Source: JBDHTS01 sp044221445 (GTDB taxonomy: Bacteria; Pseudomonadota; Alphaproteobacteria; Micavibrionales; Micavibrionaceae). Taken from it: a DNA stretch of 64,000 nucleotides. Below are positions 1 through 7,556 of the stretch, piece after piece; the stretch's first letter is position 1; each line of letters begins with the position of its first letter. The position numbers and the translations under genes were made by a program. The notes beneath the pieces are model-generated. The model had not been told where the DNA came from. It was given only the letters and a program-made list of their open reading frames with translations, and did not search any database. Location: contig JBGAPF010000009.1 in the NCBI GenBank assembly GCA_044221445.1, positions 1 to 64,000 of the forward strand, in the 5' to 3' direction.

Positions 1-84
1 CCATACCGAACTGGGCCGTGAAAAGCCTCATCGCCAATGGTACTATGTCTTAAGGCATGGGAGAGTAGGTCGTTGCCAGGTCTT
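1..84 (+). rRNA. rrf: 5S ribosomal RNA, 3' part
   Basis: The first ~84 bases match the 3' two thirds of 5S rRNA: the loop ending CCGAACTGGGCCGTGAAA, the GCCAATGGTACT segment, and the closing GGGAGAGTAGGTCG...GCCAGG strand. The 5' part lies outside the window, so this is the end of an rRNA operon read left to right. The exact 3' end is estimated. A terminator follows about 45 bases later. Confidence 0.9.
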
Positions 85-129
85 CCAAACCCGTCTTGTT
101 GCACAAACCTGTTCCGATACAAGAATTTT

Positions 130-157
130 AAAACCCTCCTGCAAAGGAGGGTTTTTT
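130..157 (+). terminator. Terminator of the rRNA operon
   Basis: An ACCCTCC / GGAGGGT hairpin with a short loop is followed by TTTTTT. It sits directly downstream of the 5S rRNA and upstream of the SDR gene, so it most likely ends the rRNA transcript. Confidence 0.85.
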
Positions 158-193
158 GATTTTGTTGAAACCCCTTCTTTATGGAGTCAATGT

Positions 194-877
194 TTGACTA
201 TTCTAATCACCGGAGCAAACCGTGGCATCGGTCTTGAATTTGTCAGGCAATATGCTGCGGCTGGAGAGACGGTTCATGCCTGCTGTCGCAATGTGCAAGA
301 CGCCCCAATATTCCAGGGCATAAACGGAAATGTGTCGGTCCATGTTTTGGATGTCTGCGATCAGGCGTCTGCCGATAAACTGGCGCAGGAACTGAAAGAT
401 CTGCCGATCGATCTTTTGATCAACAATGCAGGTGTTTACGGAGATAAGGAAAGGCAAAGCTTAAACGCTATGGATTTCGATAGCTGGGCCGAAGTGCTGG
501 CAGTCAACACGATGGCGCCTCTCCGTGTAATCCAGGCGTTCTTACCGAATATAAAAATGGCAGGGCGCGGCGCTAAAATCATTACCATTTCCAGCCAAAT
601 GGGATCGCTCAGCCGCATGGCGGCTGGAAGTTACGCGTACAGGTCTTCCAAAGCAGCAGTCAATAAAGTAATGCAGCTCGTTTCAATGGATTTGAAGGAG
701 GAGGGCATCATCGCCTGCCCGGTTCATCCCGGCTGGGTGCGCACGGATATGGGTGGGCAAGGCGCAGATATCGATGTCACGGAAAGCGTGGAGGGCCTCA
801 GAAAAGTGATTGACCAGCTATCGCTGAAAGACAGCGGACATTTTTTTCAGTGGAACGGAAAAGCGCTGGAATGGTGA
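194..877 (+). CDS. SDR-family NAD(P)-dependent oxidoreductase
   Basis: This 227-residue protein is a short-chain dehydrogenase/reductase. The cofactor-binding motif TGANRGIG lies at residues 6-13 and NNAG at about 76-79. The active-site serine is in TISSQMGS, and the YxxxK pair is in YAYRSSKAA. The short length and the C-terminal W-rich ending resemble the C-factor-like SDRs, whose substrates are mostly unknown. The only start in frame before the Rossmann motif is TTG at 194; no strong ribosome binding site is visible. It stands alone behind the rRNA terminator. Confidence 0.85.
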   Translation: MTILITGANRGIGLEFVRQYAAAGETVHACCRNVQDAPIFQGINGNVSVHVLDVCDQASADKLAQELKDLPIDLLINNAGVYGDKERQSLNAMDFDSWAEVLAVNTMAPLRVIQAFLPNIKMAGRGAKIITISSQMGSLSRMAAGSYAYRSSKAAVNKVMQLVSMDLKEEGIIACPVHPGWVRTDMGGQGADIDVTESVEGLRKVIDQLSLKDSGHFFQWNGKALEW

Positions 878-926
878 ACAGTTTTCAGGCAGCGCGAATG
901 ATAGGCCCGCGCCGCCTGAAAATCGA

Positions 927-1292
927 TTAGAAATGAGCCGAAGCGAAAACGGATGAATAAGCCGGGCTTCGCGTGTGGAGGGCCGCATCGATGTTGGACG
1001 CGAGATGGTTCAGGAAATTTTCGCTGATCCCGAATTCGACGCCGTATTTGCTCAGCAGGGTGTTGGTTACGGCCTGGCTCGGCTCGGTGCCCCAGCCACG
1101 CACGAGTTCATATCCAAACGATTTAAAATTCGACATTTCACCGGGGCGATAACGTTTTTTGAAATAGGGATAGTTTTGTGGTTCGATCGCCACAAAGGAA
1201 TAAAAATCCCTGTCGTTTTCCTTGCCCTGGCAAAGCGCGACGATGCTGAACCCGCTTAAGGAAAATTTAAAACAACCTAGGCCTTTCATCAT
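927..1292 (-). CDS. Hypothetical protein, 121 aa
   Basis: No family is recognised. The frame is supported by GGGAGA about 5 bases before the ATG at 1292; a second ATG follows immediately. The protein is soluble-looking, aromatic-rich in its middle (NYPYFKKRY) and has no signal peptide or membrane segment. An overlapping frame on the other strand (975-1259) lacks a comparable start signal and is taken as a shadow. Upstream lies an AT-rich stretch of ~250 bases in which I see no gene. Confidence 0.55.
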   Translation of the reverse strand: MMKGLGCFKFSLSGFSIVALCQGKENDRDFYSFVAIEPQNYPYFKKRYRPGEMSNFKSFGYELVRGWGTEPSQAVTNTLLSKYGVEFGISENFLNHLASNIDAALHTRSPAYSSVFASAHF

Positions 1293-1540
1293 GACAGTCT
1301 CCCGATTAATTTATATGTAAAAATAATCGCAAGCGGCATGCCAAAAATATGAATTTGCTATCTCATTGATTTAATGATGATTTATTGAATAAGATTTTAA
1401 TAAAATCCATTACTTATGGGAAATATTATCCGTGTAAGGCAATAATCGCCTGATAGTATTTAGCGCATTTTCCCGTTATTTTTTAAATGCGAGATCTATT
1501 GCAGCCAGTTGAAAACTGAACGTTACGGTAAGCGATATAG

Positions 1541-1568
1541 AAAAACCTCCCATAAAGGGAGGTTTTTT
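1541..1568 (-). terminator. Terminator after the PfpI gene
   Basis: AACCTCCC / GGGAGGTT hairpin flanked by A-runs and T-runs on both sides, so it could work in both directions. It lies 14 bases past the stop of the minus-strand PfpI gene. Confidence 0.75.
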
Positions 1569-1581
1569 AACTGGCTATCGA

Positions 1582-2214
1582 TCAGGCCGCATTCGCACGG
1601 CGCTGATCCCGGCTTTGCGGTTGTTTCTTTTCCTTGAGATACTGCAGCACGCCATACAGATGGCGATGCAGGTCGCCCGGCTGGCGTGCAGTGATGAACT
1701 GGCCGTCTTCCACAAGCGCTTCATTAACGAAGACGCCACCGGCTTCTTCCAATTCTTCCTGGACTTCGGGCCAGCACGCCATCTGGACACCTTCGACAAG
1801 TCCTGCCTCGATCAGCACCTGCGGGCCGTGGCAGACAGCGGCAATGGGCCGTCCCGTCTGTGCGAACGTCCTGACGAAATCCAGCACCTGATTATCCTTG
1901 CGCAGTTCGGCCGGCGCTTTGCCGCCGGGAATGTAAAGCAGGGCATAATCCTGAGCGCGCACTTCACCGATAGATCTCGTCTGCTGCAGCCCCAGACCAT
2001 GCTTCGCCTTGAACGCGCCGCCGTCAGGCGTCACGACGTCGACCTGATACCCTTCTTCGGTCAGGCGGTAATACGGATAGAAAAACTCGGTATCCTCTGT
2101 GTCGTCCGCGGTCAAAATGACGACTTTCTCGCTCTTGCGCAACCGTTCCGGAATCGGCGCGACGGCATGGGTATCGTTCTGGTTTTTACCCGCCAGATGT
2201 TCCATGATAGACAT
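1582..2214 (-). CDS. PfpI/DJ-1 family protein (class I glutamine amidotransferase-like)
   Basis: A 210-residue member of the PfpI/YhbO/DJ-1 superfamily. The nucleophile elbow is AVCHGPQ with Cys128 and His129, and the conserved acidic residue is in DDTEDTEF (Glu40/Glu43). Relatives act in protein or nucleotide deglycation or as stress proteases; which one applies here cannot be told. The start at 2214 is chosen because GAGGAGA lies just upstream. The frame stays open for another 700 bases, but that stretch lies over the yhhQ gene and is not coding. An EcfG-type promoter is found 36-61 bases upstream, which suggests general-stress control. Confidence 0.88.
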   Translation of the reverse strand: MSIMEHLAGKNQNDTHAVAPIPERLRKSEKVVILTADDTEDTEFFYPYYRLTEEGYQVDVVTPDGGAFKAKHGLGLQQTRSIGEVRAQDYALLYIPGGKAPAELRKDNQVLDFVRTFAQTGRPIAAVCHGPQVLIEAGLVEGVQMACWPEVQEELEEAGGVFVNEALVEDGQFITARQPGDLHRHLYGVLQYLKEKKQPQSRDQRRANAA

Positions 2215-2249
2215 TGGTCTTCTCCTCAATAATGGATTGCTTTTCAACA

Positions 2250-2275
2250 AACAGGGCTGGCCGTCAGAGGGTTCC
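2250..2275 (-). promoter_or_regulatory. EcfG-type promoter of the PfpI gene
   Basis: On the minus strand GGAAC is followed after 17 bases by TGTT, matching the alphaproteobacterial general-stress consensus GGAAC-N16/17-cGTT. It lies at a suitable distance from the start at 2214. Confidence 0.6.
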
Positions 2276-2340
2276 TGATTAAATATGACGCTTATCTTTT
2301 TTAATGCGGGCTGCCCTGCATACATAACGGCGAACGTGCG

Positions 2341-3018
2341 ATGACCAATGAAATCCTGTTTTTTGCCGTAATGTTCATCGGTATCCTGTCGATTCCCTTC
2401 GCCGCATGGCGCGGCCAGGCCTGGCTGCAGGGACTTATCATTATGATCACGCTGTTGCTCGGCATCACGGACGGCAAGGTGATCGAAGTGTTCGGGCTGC
2501 CCATCACACTGGGGACGGCATTGTACGTAACGATTTTTCTGACCAGCGACGTCCTCACGGAAATCCATGGCAGGAAAGTCGCCTATGACACGGTGAAGAT
2601 CGGCGTTTTTACCGCGCTCCTGTTCCAGATTTACCTGCAGGCGATCCGGCTGGCCGAACCGGCGGCGGATGTGCAAGCTTTGTCCGACGCCATGGGCATC
2701 GTGTTTTCGACGTCGCTGCGTCTGGTTCTTGCCGGGCTGTTCGTGTTTTACCTGAGTCAGACCCTGGACGTGTTCCTTTATGCGCGCATCAAAGCCTGGA
2801 CGGGCGGGCGGCACCTCTGGCTGCGTAACAATGCCAGCACTTTGATCTCTCAAGGTTTCGACACGTTCGCTTTTGCGTTCCTGGCGTTTTACGGCGTGTT
2901 TGACGGATGGGCGCAACTGGCCCTGGTCGCCTATGGCGTTAAAGCCTTCGTGACGGTTGTCGACACGCCCTTCGCCTATTTAAGCCGCGCCATCGCCCGG
3001 CAGCCCCCGCAGCCCTAG
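2341..3018 (+). CDS. yhhQ: Queuosine precursor transporter (VUT family)
   Basis: A 225-residue integral membrane protein of the YhhQ/DUF165 family, which imports 7-cyano- or 7-aminomethyl-7-deazaguanine for queuosine synthesis. Family motifs seen are SDVLTEIHGRKVA near residue 70 and RNNASTLISQGFDT near residue 165. About six hydrophobic segments are visible. The ATG at 2341 is close behind the divergent PfpI promoter. The gene end overlaps the end of the convergent desaturase gene by 4 bases. Confidence 0.85.
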   Translation: MTNEILFFAVMFIGILSIPFAAWRGQAWLQGLIIMITLLLGITDGKVIEVFGLPITLGTALYVTIFLTSDVLTEIHGRKVAYDTVKIGVFTALLFQIYLQAIRLAEPAADVQALSDAMGIVFSTSLRLVLAGLFVFYLSQTLDVFLYARIKAWTGGRHLWLRNNASTLISQGFDTFAFAFLAFYGVFDGWAQLALVAYGVKAFVTVVDTPFAYLSRAIARQPPQP

Positions 3019-3920
3019 CCGCGCACCTGCGGATGCACCGGCATTTCCTTAGGCTTCAGGAAAAAACGCCGGAACTGTTCGCCGTAGCTGCTGAAGAAAT
3101 AATGCCCGTTGCCGTTCAGGAAGCGGTCTTCATGCGCCTGGTACCGCGCCGGGATCTTATACCAGGGCAGGCGCGGATAATCGTGGTGGACGCTGTGGAA
3201 GTTGTTGTTGAGATAGAGGAGGCGCATCCACGGCGTGGTGCGGACGATCACGGTGCGCTCCCCCACCGTCTCCACGGCCCGGTGTTCGGCAAAGGACCGC
3301 AGCATGGTCAGCGACAGGCCGGGCCAGGCGAAGAAACAGAGATAGACGAGCGGTGGTATGCCGCAAACGCCCCATGTCCACCCAAACACGGCAGCGGCAG
3401 CGGGGATATGATACAGCCAGGCGGGCATATGGCGGTAATCGCCCTTCGCCAGCAGGCGCGCCTCCTCCCTGACCATGGAAGAGACGCTCAGGACGGGTCC
3501 GATGGTCAGGCGGCCCAGCAGGGTGTTGTAAAACAGCAGGACGCGCCGTTGCCAGGGGCGCAGGCTGGCCCAGCGCTGCGGCGCCACGTAATAGGATTCG
3601 GGGTCTTCGAACGGAAAGGTCAGCCGTTCGTCGTGATGGTGGCGCAGGTGGCTTTGCCTGTACAGGCGGTAAGGGAAAAACAGGCCGAGCGCGGGGCCGG
3701 CGACGAGTTCGTTCAGCCATGGCTTTCTGGTTGGATGGCCGTGGATCGTTTCATGCTGGAGCGAGCCGTGCCAGCAGACAAGCCAGGCGCCTGCAGGGGC
3801 GGACAGCCATAACGGCAGATCATGGTAAAACCATGTCAGCACTCCCCAGGCCCCGTATAATACAGCCGCCACGGCCCATGTCGGGCCTTCATGGCGGCTC
3901 CAGAAGGCAACCGCGCGCAT
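3015..3920 (-). CDS. Membrane fatty acid desaturase
   Basis: A 301-residue di-iron membrane desaturase or hydroxylase. All three histidine boxes are present: HETIHGH at residues 56-62, HLRHHH at 91-96 and HSVHH at 242-246. Hydrophobic segments separate them as expected for the family. The start at 3920 is chosen because AGGGAAGA lies upstream; the frame extends 20 residues further without a better signal. Substrate (phospholipid acyl chain or carotenoid) cannot be assigned. No redox partner gene is adjacent. Confidence 0.85.
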   Translation of the reverse strand: MRAVAFWSRHEGPTWAVAAVLYGAWGVLTWFYHDLPLWLSAPAGAWLVCWHGSLQHETIHGHPTRKPWLNELVAGPALGLFFPYRLYRQSHLRHHHDERLTFPFEDPESYYVAPQRWASLRPWQRRVLLFYNTLLGRLTIGPVLSVSSMVREEARLLAKGDYRHMPAWLYHIPAAAAVFGWTWGVCGIPPLVYLCFFAWPGLSLTMLRSFAEHRAVETVGERTVIVRTTPWMRLLYLNNNFHSVHHDYPRLPWYKIPARYQAHEDRFLNGNGHYFFSSYGEQFRRFFLKPKEMPVHPQVRG

Positions 3921-4115
3921 TTTTTCTTCCCTGAATGGCCCCATCATATGGCGAAGCGCACGGGCTGGCAAGACGCGCAAAAGAGATGCGGCGGATGACT
4001 CAGGCCCTGCTTATGCTGCACCCCCGAAACGGCGGCGCAGCAAGGGATTCCCTTGAACGCCCCTGTTTTCTGCGGCATGCTTTCTATGAAGAGTTGCAAA
4101 GAACGGAGGACGACA

Positions 4116-4265
4116 ATGTACGGATTTGCTTCCAGCGCCGGCGGCGGCGCGATGACCCTGATCTACCGCGCCGAGCCGCAACCGGCTGCTGAAACCGGAC
4201 CGGCGCAGGCCATGACCTTGCAGGCCCCCAGACCCGCCAACGACCGCAACGCAACGCCGGGCTGA
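4116..4265 (+). CDS. Small hypothetical protein, 49 aa
   Basis: A short frame starting at ATG 4116 with CGGAGGA about 6 bases upstream. The product is rich in Ala, Pro and Gly, with no membrane segment or known motif. The frame continues upstream but without a better start. Support is the ribosome binding site only. Confidence 0.4.
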   Translation: MYGFASSAGGGAMTLIYRAEPQPAAETGPAQAMTLQAPRPANDRNATPG

Positions 4266-4348
4266 CGGCCATCTTCCCTAACGCGCCATAATCATGTTGC
4301 ATTCTTGAAAGCAGGGCGCTATAACCCCATATCTTAAATATTCCTTGT

Positions 4349-4425
4349 CGCGGGATGGAGCAGTCTGGTAGCTCGTCAGGCTCATAACGTGAAGCTTGTC
4401 GGTTTACAAACTGCCAGAGCTTTGA
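4349..4425 (+). pseudogene. Degenerate copy of the initiator tRNA
   Basis: About 55 bases closely resemble the intact tRNA-fMet 198 bases downstream. They include the 5' strand (CGCGGGATGGAGCAG), the D arm, and the anticodon loop CTCATAAC. After that, the T arm and the 3' acceptor strand are no longer recognisable: GGTTCAAATCC has become GGTTTACAAACTGCC. One base of the anticodon stem also differs. It is best read as a decayed duplicate, perhaps left by integration at the tRNA. It should not make a functional tRNA. Confidence 0.75.
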
Positions 4426-4546
4426 ATTAAAAGGTCTTTTGCACAAGGCCCAATTGACTAAAAGTGCAGTTAGGTGCAGAAAGTAGCGCTCAAGTATCTA
4501 ACAAAGTATCTAACGCATTTTGAGCGCTAAAACTTGATTTTCCTGA

Positions 4547-4623
<77 letters not shown>

Positions 4624-4640
4624 AGGAAAATCAATGAGTT

Positions 4641-4667
4641 AGCCGCCGCGAGGGCGGCTTTTCTTTT
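4641..4667 (+). terminator. Terminator of tRNA-fMet
   Basis: AGCCGCC / GGCGGCT hairpin with a 5-base loop, followed by TTTTCTTTT, 18 bases past the tRNA CCA. Confidence 0.85.
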
Positions 4668-4720
4668 GCGTTTTTTTGCCGTTAGATAGTATCTAACAAA
4701 TTAGACAATTAAGGTTATTC

Positions 4721-5128
4721 CTAATGCGGAGATAGTGCCTCAATAATTCGGCAATCGGCAATTTTGCCGCCCTGACATTGCCCGCTTATGCGGTTCAATT
4801 CTTTAGCCAAGCGTTTCAGGTCAGCAATCTTGTCCTTGATCTCGGTTAAATGTTCGGAGGTAATTTGATTCACTTCGTCGCAAGAACGATCTTTATGTTC
4901 GGTCAGGCGCAATAATTCCCGCACCTGTTCAAGCGTGAAACCCAAATCTCGACAGCGGCGGATAAAACGCAGCCTTTGAAGGTGGTCGGCCCCATAAGCC
5001 CGGTAATTACTTTCCGTGCGTAACGGAACCGGCAAAAGCCCTATCTGCTCATAATAGCGCACCGTAACAACTTTGGTGCCAGTCGCCTTGCCTAATTCTC
5101 CTATAGATAAATCCGTCTTTTGTTTCAT
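4721..5128 (-). CDS. MerR-family heavy-metal-responsive regulator
   Basis: A 135-residue MerR-type activator with an N-terminal winged helix (SIGELGKATGTKVVTVRYYE), a long dimerisation helix, and metal-site cysteines in RSCDEV, GQCQGG and ADCRII. That pattern fits the CadR/ZntR/PbrR group sensing Cd, Pb or Zn. It is divergent from a cation-efflux gene, and the intergenic space holds a classic MerR promoter. The regulator itself looks intact although its target gene is truncated. Confidence 0.9.
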   Translation of the reverse strand: MKQKTDLSIGELGKATGTKVVTVRYYEQIGLLPVPLRTESNYRAYGADHLQRLRFIRRCRDLGFTLEQVRELLRLTEHKDRSCDEVNQITSEHLTEIKDKIADLKRLAKELNRISGQCQGGKIADCRIIEALSPH

Positions 5129-5131
5129 GTC

Positions 5132-5162
5132 TTGACCCTATAGTAACTATAGAGCGCATAGT
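5132..5162 (+). promoter_or_regulatory. MerR-type promoter and operator
   Basis: TTGACC (-35, 5132-5137) and CATAGT (-10, 5157-5162) are separated by 19 bases, the long spacing typical of MerR-activated promoters. Inside the spacer is a perfect 15-base palindrome, CTATAGTAACTATAG (5138-5152), the expected binding site. It faces the efflux gene at 5194. Confidence 0.85.
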
Positions 5163-5193
5163 AATTTTTTACAGACTGTAATGCGAGGAATTT

Positions 5194-5574
5194 ATGGGCG
5201 TCGGCTGTTGCGAAAATCAATGTGAAGGGCCGCTTTTGGACAAAACGTACCGGCGGGTATTGTGGATTGCGTTCGGTATTAATGCCGCCATGTTTCTAGC
5301 GGAACTGGCGGCGGGTTTGGCGGCAGGCTCCGCTTCGCTGCAAGCGGATTCTCTAGATTTTCTCTCCGACGCGGCGAATTACGCCATAAGCTTGTCTGTT
5401 GCGGGCCTTGCGCTTCTCTGGCGCGCGCGGGCGGCGCTGGTTAAAGGCGGGAGTATGGGGTTGCTCGGTCTATGGGTGGCAGGGAGCACGGTTTGGCACG
5501 CACTTTCAGGAACTCTACCAGAAGCTCAGATTATGGGTGTGATAGGAGTGCTGGCGTTGCTGGCTAAGCCGTAG
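5194..5574 (+). pseudogene. Truncated cation diffusion facilitator (metal efflux)
   Basis: The 126 codons begin like a short CDF family transporter: a Cys-rich start (MGVGCCENQC), then membrane helices, with the metal-binding aspartates in ADSLDFLSDAAN. Family members of this type continue for roughly 70-80 more residues. Here the sequence breaks after GVLALLA and reaches a stop two codons later, where the AAA ATPase remnant begins. Helices are lost, so function is doubtful. It is controlled by the adjacent MerR promoter. Confidence 0.8.
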
Positions 5575-6704
5575 CAGACGAGGCCCGAAAAGCTCAAGAA
5601 AAAGAAGAGGCCAAGTTTGAGATACCGGAAGGGATAGGCGGGATTGGACTGTTTCACTTCGTTAACGAAGCGCTGCGCCTTATACAAAACATGTTGGCAA
5701 AGAAGGAAGAGGAAAAGGCTTCAGAGCTTTCAAAGCTCAAGAAGGAATCTGAATACGTTAACGGTTTTCTTTCCAGTCTTTGCGTGAATAATTTCACGAT
5801 TAACATACAAGATGATGGCGAAATTACCGTCCATTATTCAGGCGTTCCGCCGAAAAAAAGGATTCACTACTCCTTGAGCGAAGGTGAAAAAACCGCGCTG
5901 GCCTTTGCCTATTTCTTGAGCAAATACCGTCACGAAGTCCTAGATAATCCGGGGGTAAAGCAGGAAGATTATACGATAGTCATTGATGATCCTGTTTCCA
6001 GCCTTGATGAAAACAGGCTGTTCTCAACGGCTCTGGTCATTCAGGATATTATGGTGCCAATAGTCACCCAGAAGGATCAAAATGGACAGCCCACCGCATG
6101 GGCAGGATGTAAACAAATTATTGTGTTGAGCCATAACATGATATTTCTGAAATTTATGAGCAGCTTGATTGACTCAAATCAATGCAAGGGTCGTGCTGAT
6201 CTCTATATTGAAAGAGGCGTCATATGTCACTTGCCAAACAGCCTAAGAAATTTCCAGACTTCTTATTTCCAGAAATTGGAAAAAATTCAGGCTTACGTTT
6301 CAGGGGACATTTCCCACGATAGTGCAAAGGATTATCTGCCCAACTATATCAGAATTACGCTTGAGGCTTTTATAGCCTTCAAATTTGCCCGGCTAAAAGG
6401 CAAGGACAAGCATTTACCTGCAATGCTGGATTCCCTAATCGGAACTGTTACCAGTGATGCAACGATGTTTGATAAGTTTGCACCTGTTTCGGGCATAACA
6501 AACACCAAGACTTTGAAAGTTGTGCTGTCAGAGATAAAGCAGAAGACTAATCCAGAATGCCACGGCACTACGCAAGACATTACGCATGTTGAATACCTGC
6601 CAGAGACAGAGCTTAAAAAACTTGCGGAACAGACCCTCAACGTAATCCAATTCTTGGATCAGATTCATTACAAGAAAGCTCAAGAGCTTCAGGCAGCGGC
6701 ATGA
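5568..6704 (+). pseudogene. AAA family ATPase, N-terminally truncated
   Basis: The frame is open from 5568 and has no start signal, so the N-terminal half with the Walker A motif is missing. The remaining part keeps the SMC/RecF-like C-terminal ATPase elements: the signature-like LSEGEKTALAFAYFLS, Walker B IVIDDPVSSLDENRLF, and the switch histidine in IIVLSHN. An ATG at 5691 lies inside a Lys/Glu-rich coiled coil and is not the natural start. It overlaps the next gene by ATGA, so the two once formed an operon, probably a restriction or antiphage pair. GC is lower than the surroundings. Confidence 0.75.
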
Positions 6705-6970
6705 CACATTTCCAACTTAAAAACTATCAAACAAAAACCCTTAGAACCTTGAGAGAGTATCTTGAGGACGCACGCTTCCGTGGGGCAAAAGCGGCGTATG
6801 AAAACCGTGATAAAGATGGCGTTCCAAGCTGGAGTGATTACAAACCTCTTAAGGGCATGGAAAATGTCCCTTTCGCATGTCTGCGCCTGCCCACGGGCGG
6901 CGGTAACACACCTGTGGCCTTTATGGACATCATATTATTATACTATGGGTTGAATGTCAAGGTTTTTTAG
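6701..6970 (+). pseudogene. DEAD/DEAH (type III restriction-like) helicase, N-terminal stub
   Basis: The 89 codons match the beginning of large Res-type helicases: a Q-motif-like start (FQLKNYQTKTL), then LRLPTGGG leading into the nucleotide-binding loop. The loop reads TGGGNTP where TGGGKT is expected, so the catalytic lysine is lost, and the frame stops 20 residues later. Full-length relatives are many times longer. It is a remnant, translationally coupled to the AAA remnant. Confidence 0.75.
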
Positions 6971-7021
6971 GAATTGAAGAAGGGCGGGCCGCTAAAGCCT
7001 GCCATTCTCGTCATATACAAT

Positions 7022-7342
7022 TCAAGCAGCGCAGTCTTTCCTGATCAGCATGTGCTGGAGAAATTCCCGCTGGTCTTTCAGGGATTTCAGTTCCTGTTCG
7101 GCCTGGCGCGTATTCGGGCCCTGTTGCGGGACGCCCATGAGGGTCAAGGTCGTTGCGGCGATATAGGACTGGTTGAAAGCCGCTTCCTTCTCATCGAACC
7201 GGGACGAAACCAGCTTCAGTTCCGCCTGCAGCTGGCCGCAGTTATAGCTCTCATAGACAGACGGGGTATAGGAGGGGCTTCGGAGGCCCGAGCATGCGGT
7301 CAGGGTTATGACGGCGGTCAGCAGAGCATAAATGTTTTTCAA
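7022..7342 (-). CDS. Putative lipoprotein, 106 aa
   Basis: It starts with a signal peptide ending in the lipobox LTAC, with Cys17 as the lipidation site. The mature part holds a coiled-coil-like Glu/Gln-rich stretch and two further cysteines. The start is TTG at 7342, with AAAGGAAC upstream. The family is not recognised. It lies at the right edge of the decayed island and faces back into it. Confidence 0.65.
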   Translation of the reverse strand: MKNIYALLTAVITLTACSGLRSPSYTPSVYESYNCGQLQAELKLVSSRFDEKEAAFNQSYIAATTLTLMGVPQQGPNTRQAEQELKSLKDQREFLQHMLIRKDCAA

Positions 7343-7556
7343 GAGAGGTTCCTTTGTTTCAGTGGTGCCCGGGTGCAGGCAGGAATAGCCGGAGTGCAGT
7401 CATTTTTAGTTTTTTCATCTTTTACAAGGAGTTGCGCATTCCAACATGCTGTTAAACAATGAATAAACGTTGCTTTTTACAGAGAAATAGTACAGAAAAG
7501 CATTAAAGACAGGTCAGAGAACCTCATAAAAAACTGAACAGGGACTTAGAACTCCG

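Noticed and set aside
2215..2916. Upstream extension of the PfpI frame to 2916
   Set aside because: It lies antisense to yhhQ, is rich in Gln/Arg/His as shadow frames are, and the good ribosome binding site is at 2214.
4480..4515. Repeated GTATCTAAC as a possible CRISPR or direct-repeat array
   Set aside because: Only two or three short copies with no regular spacers.
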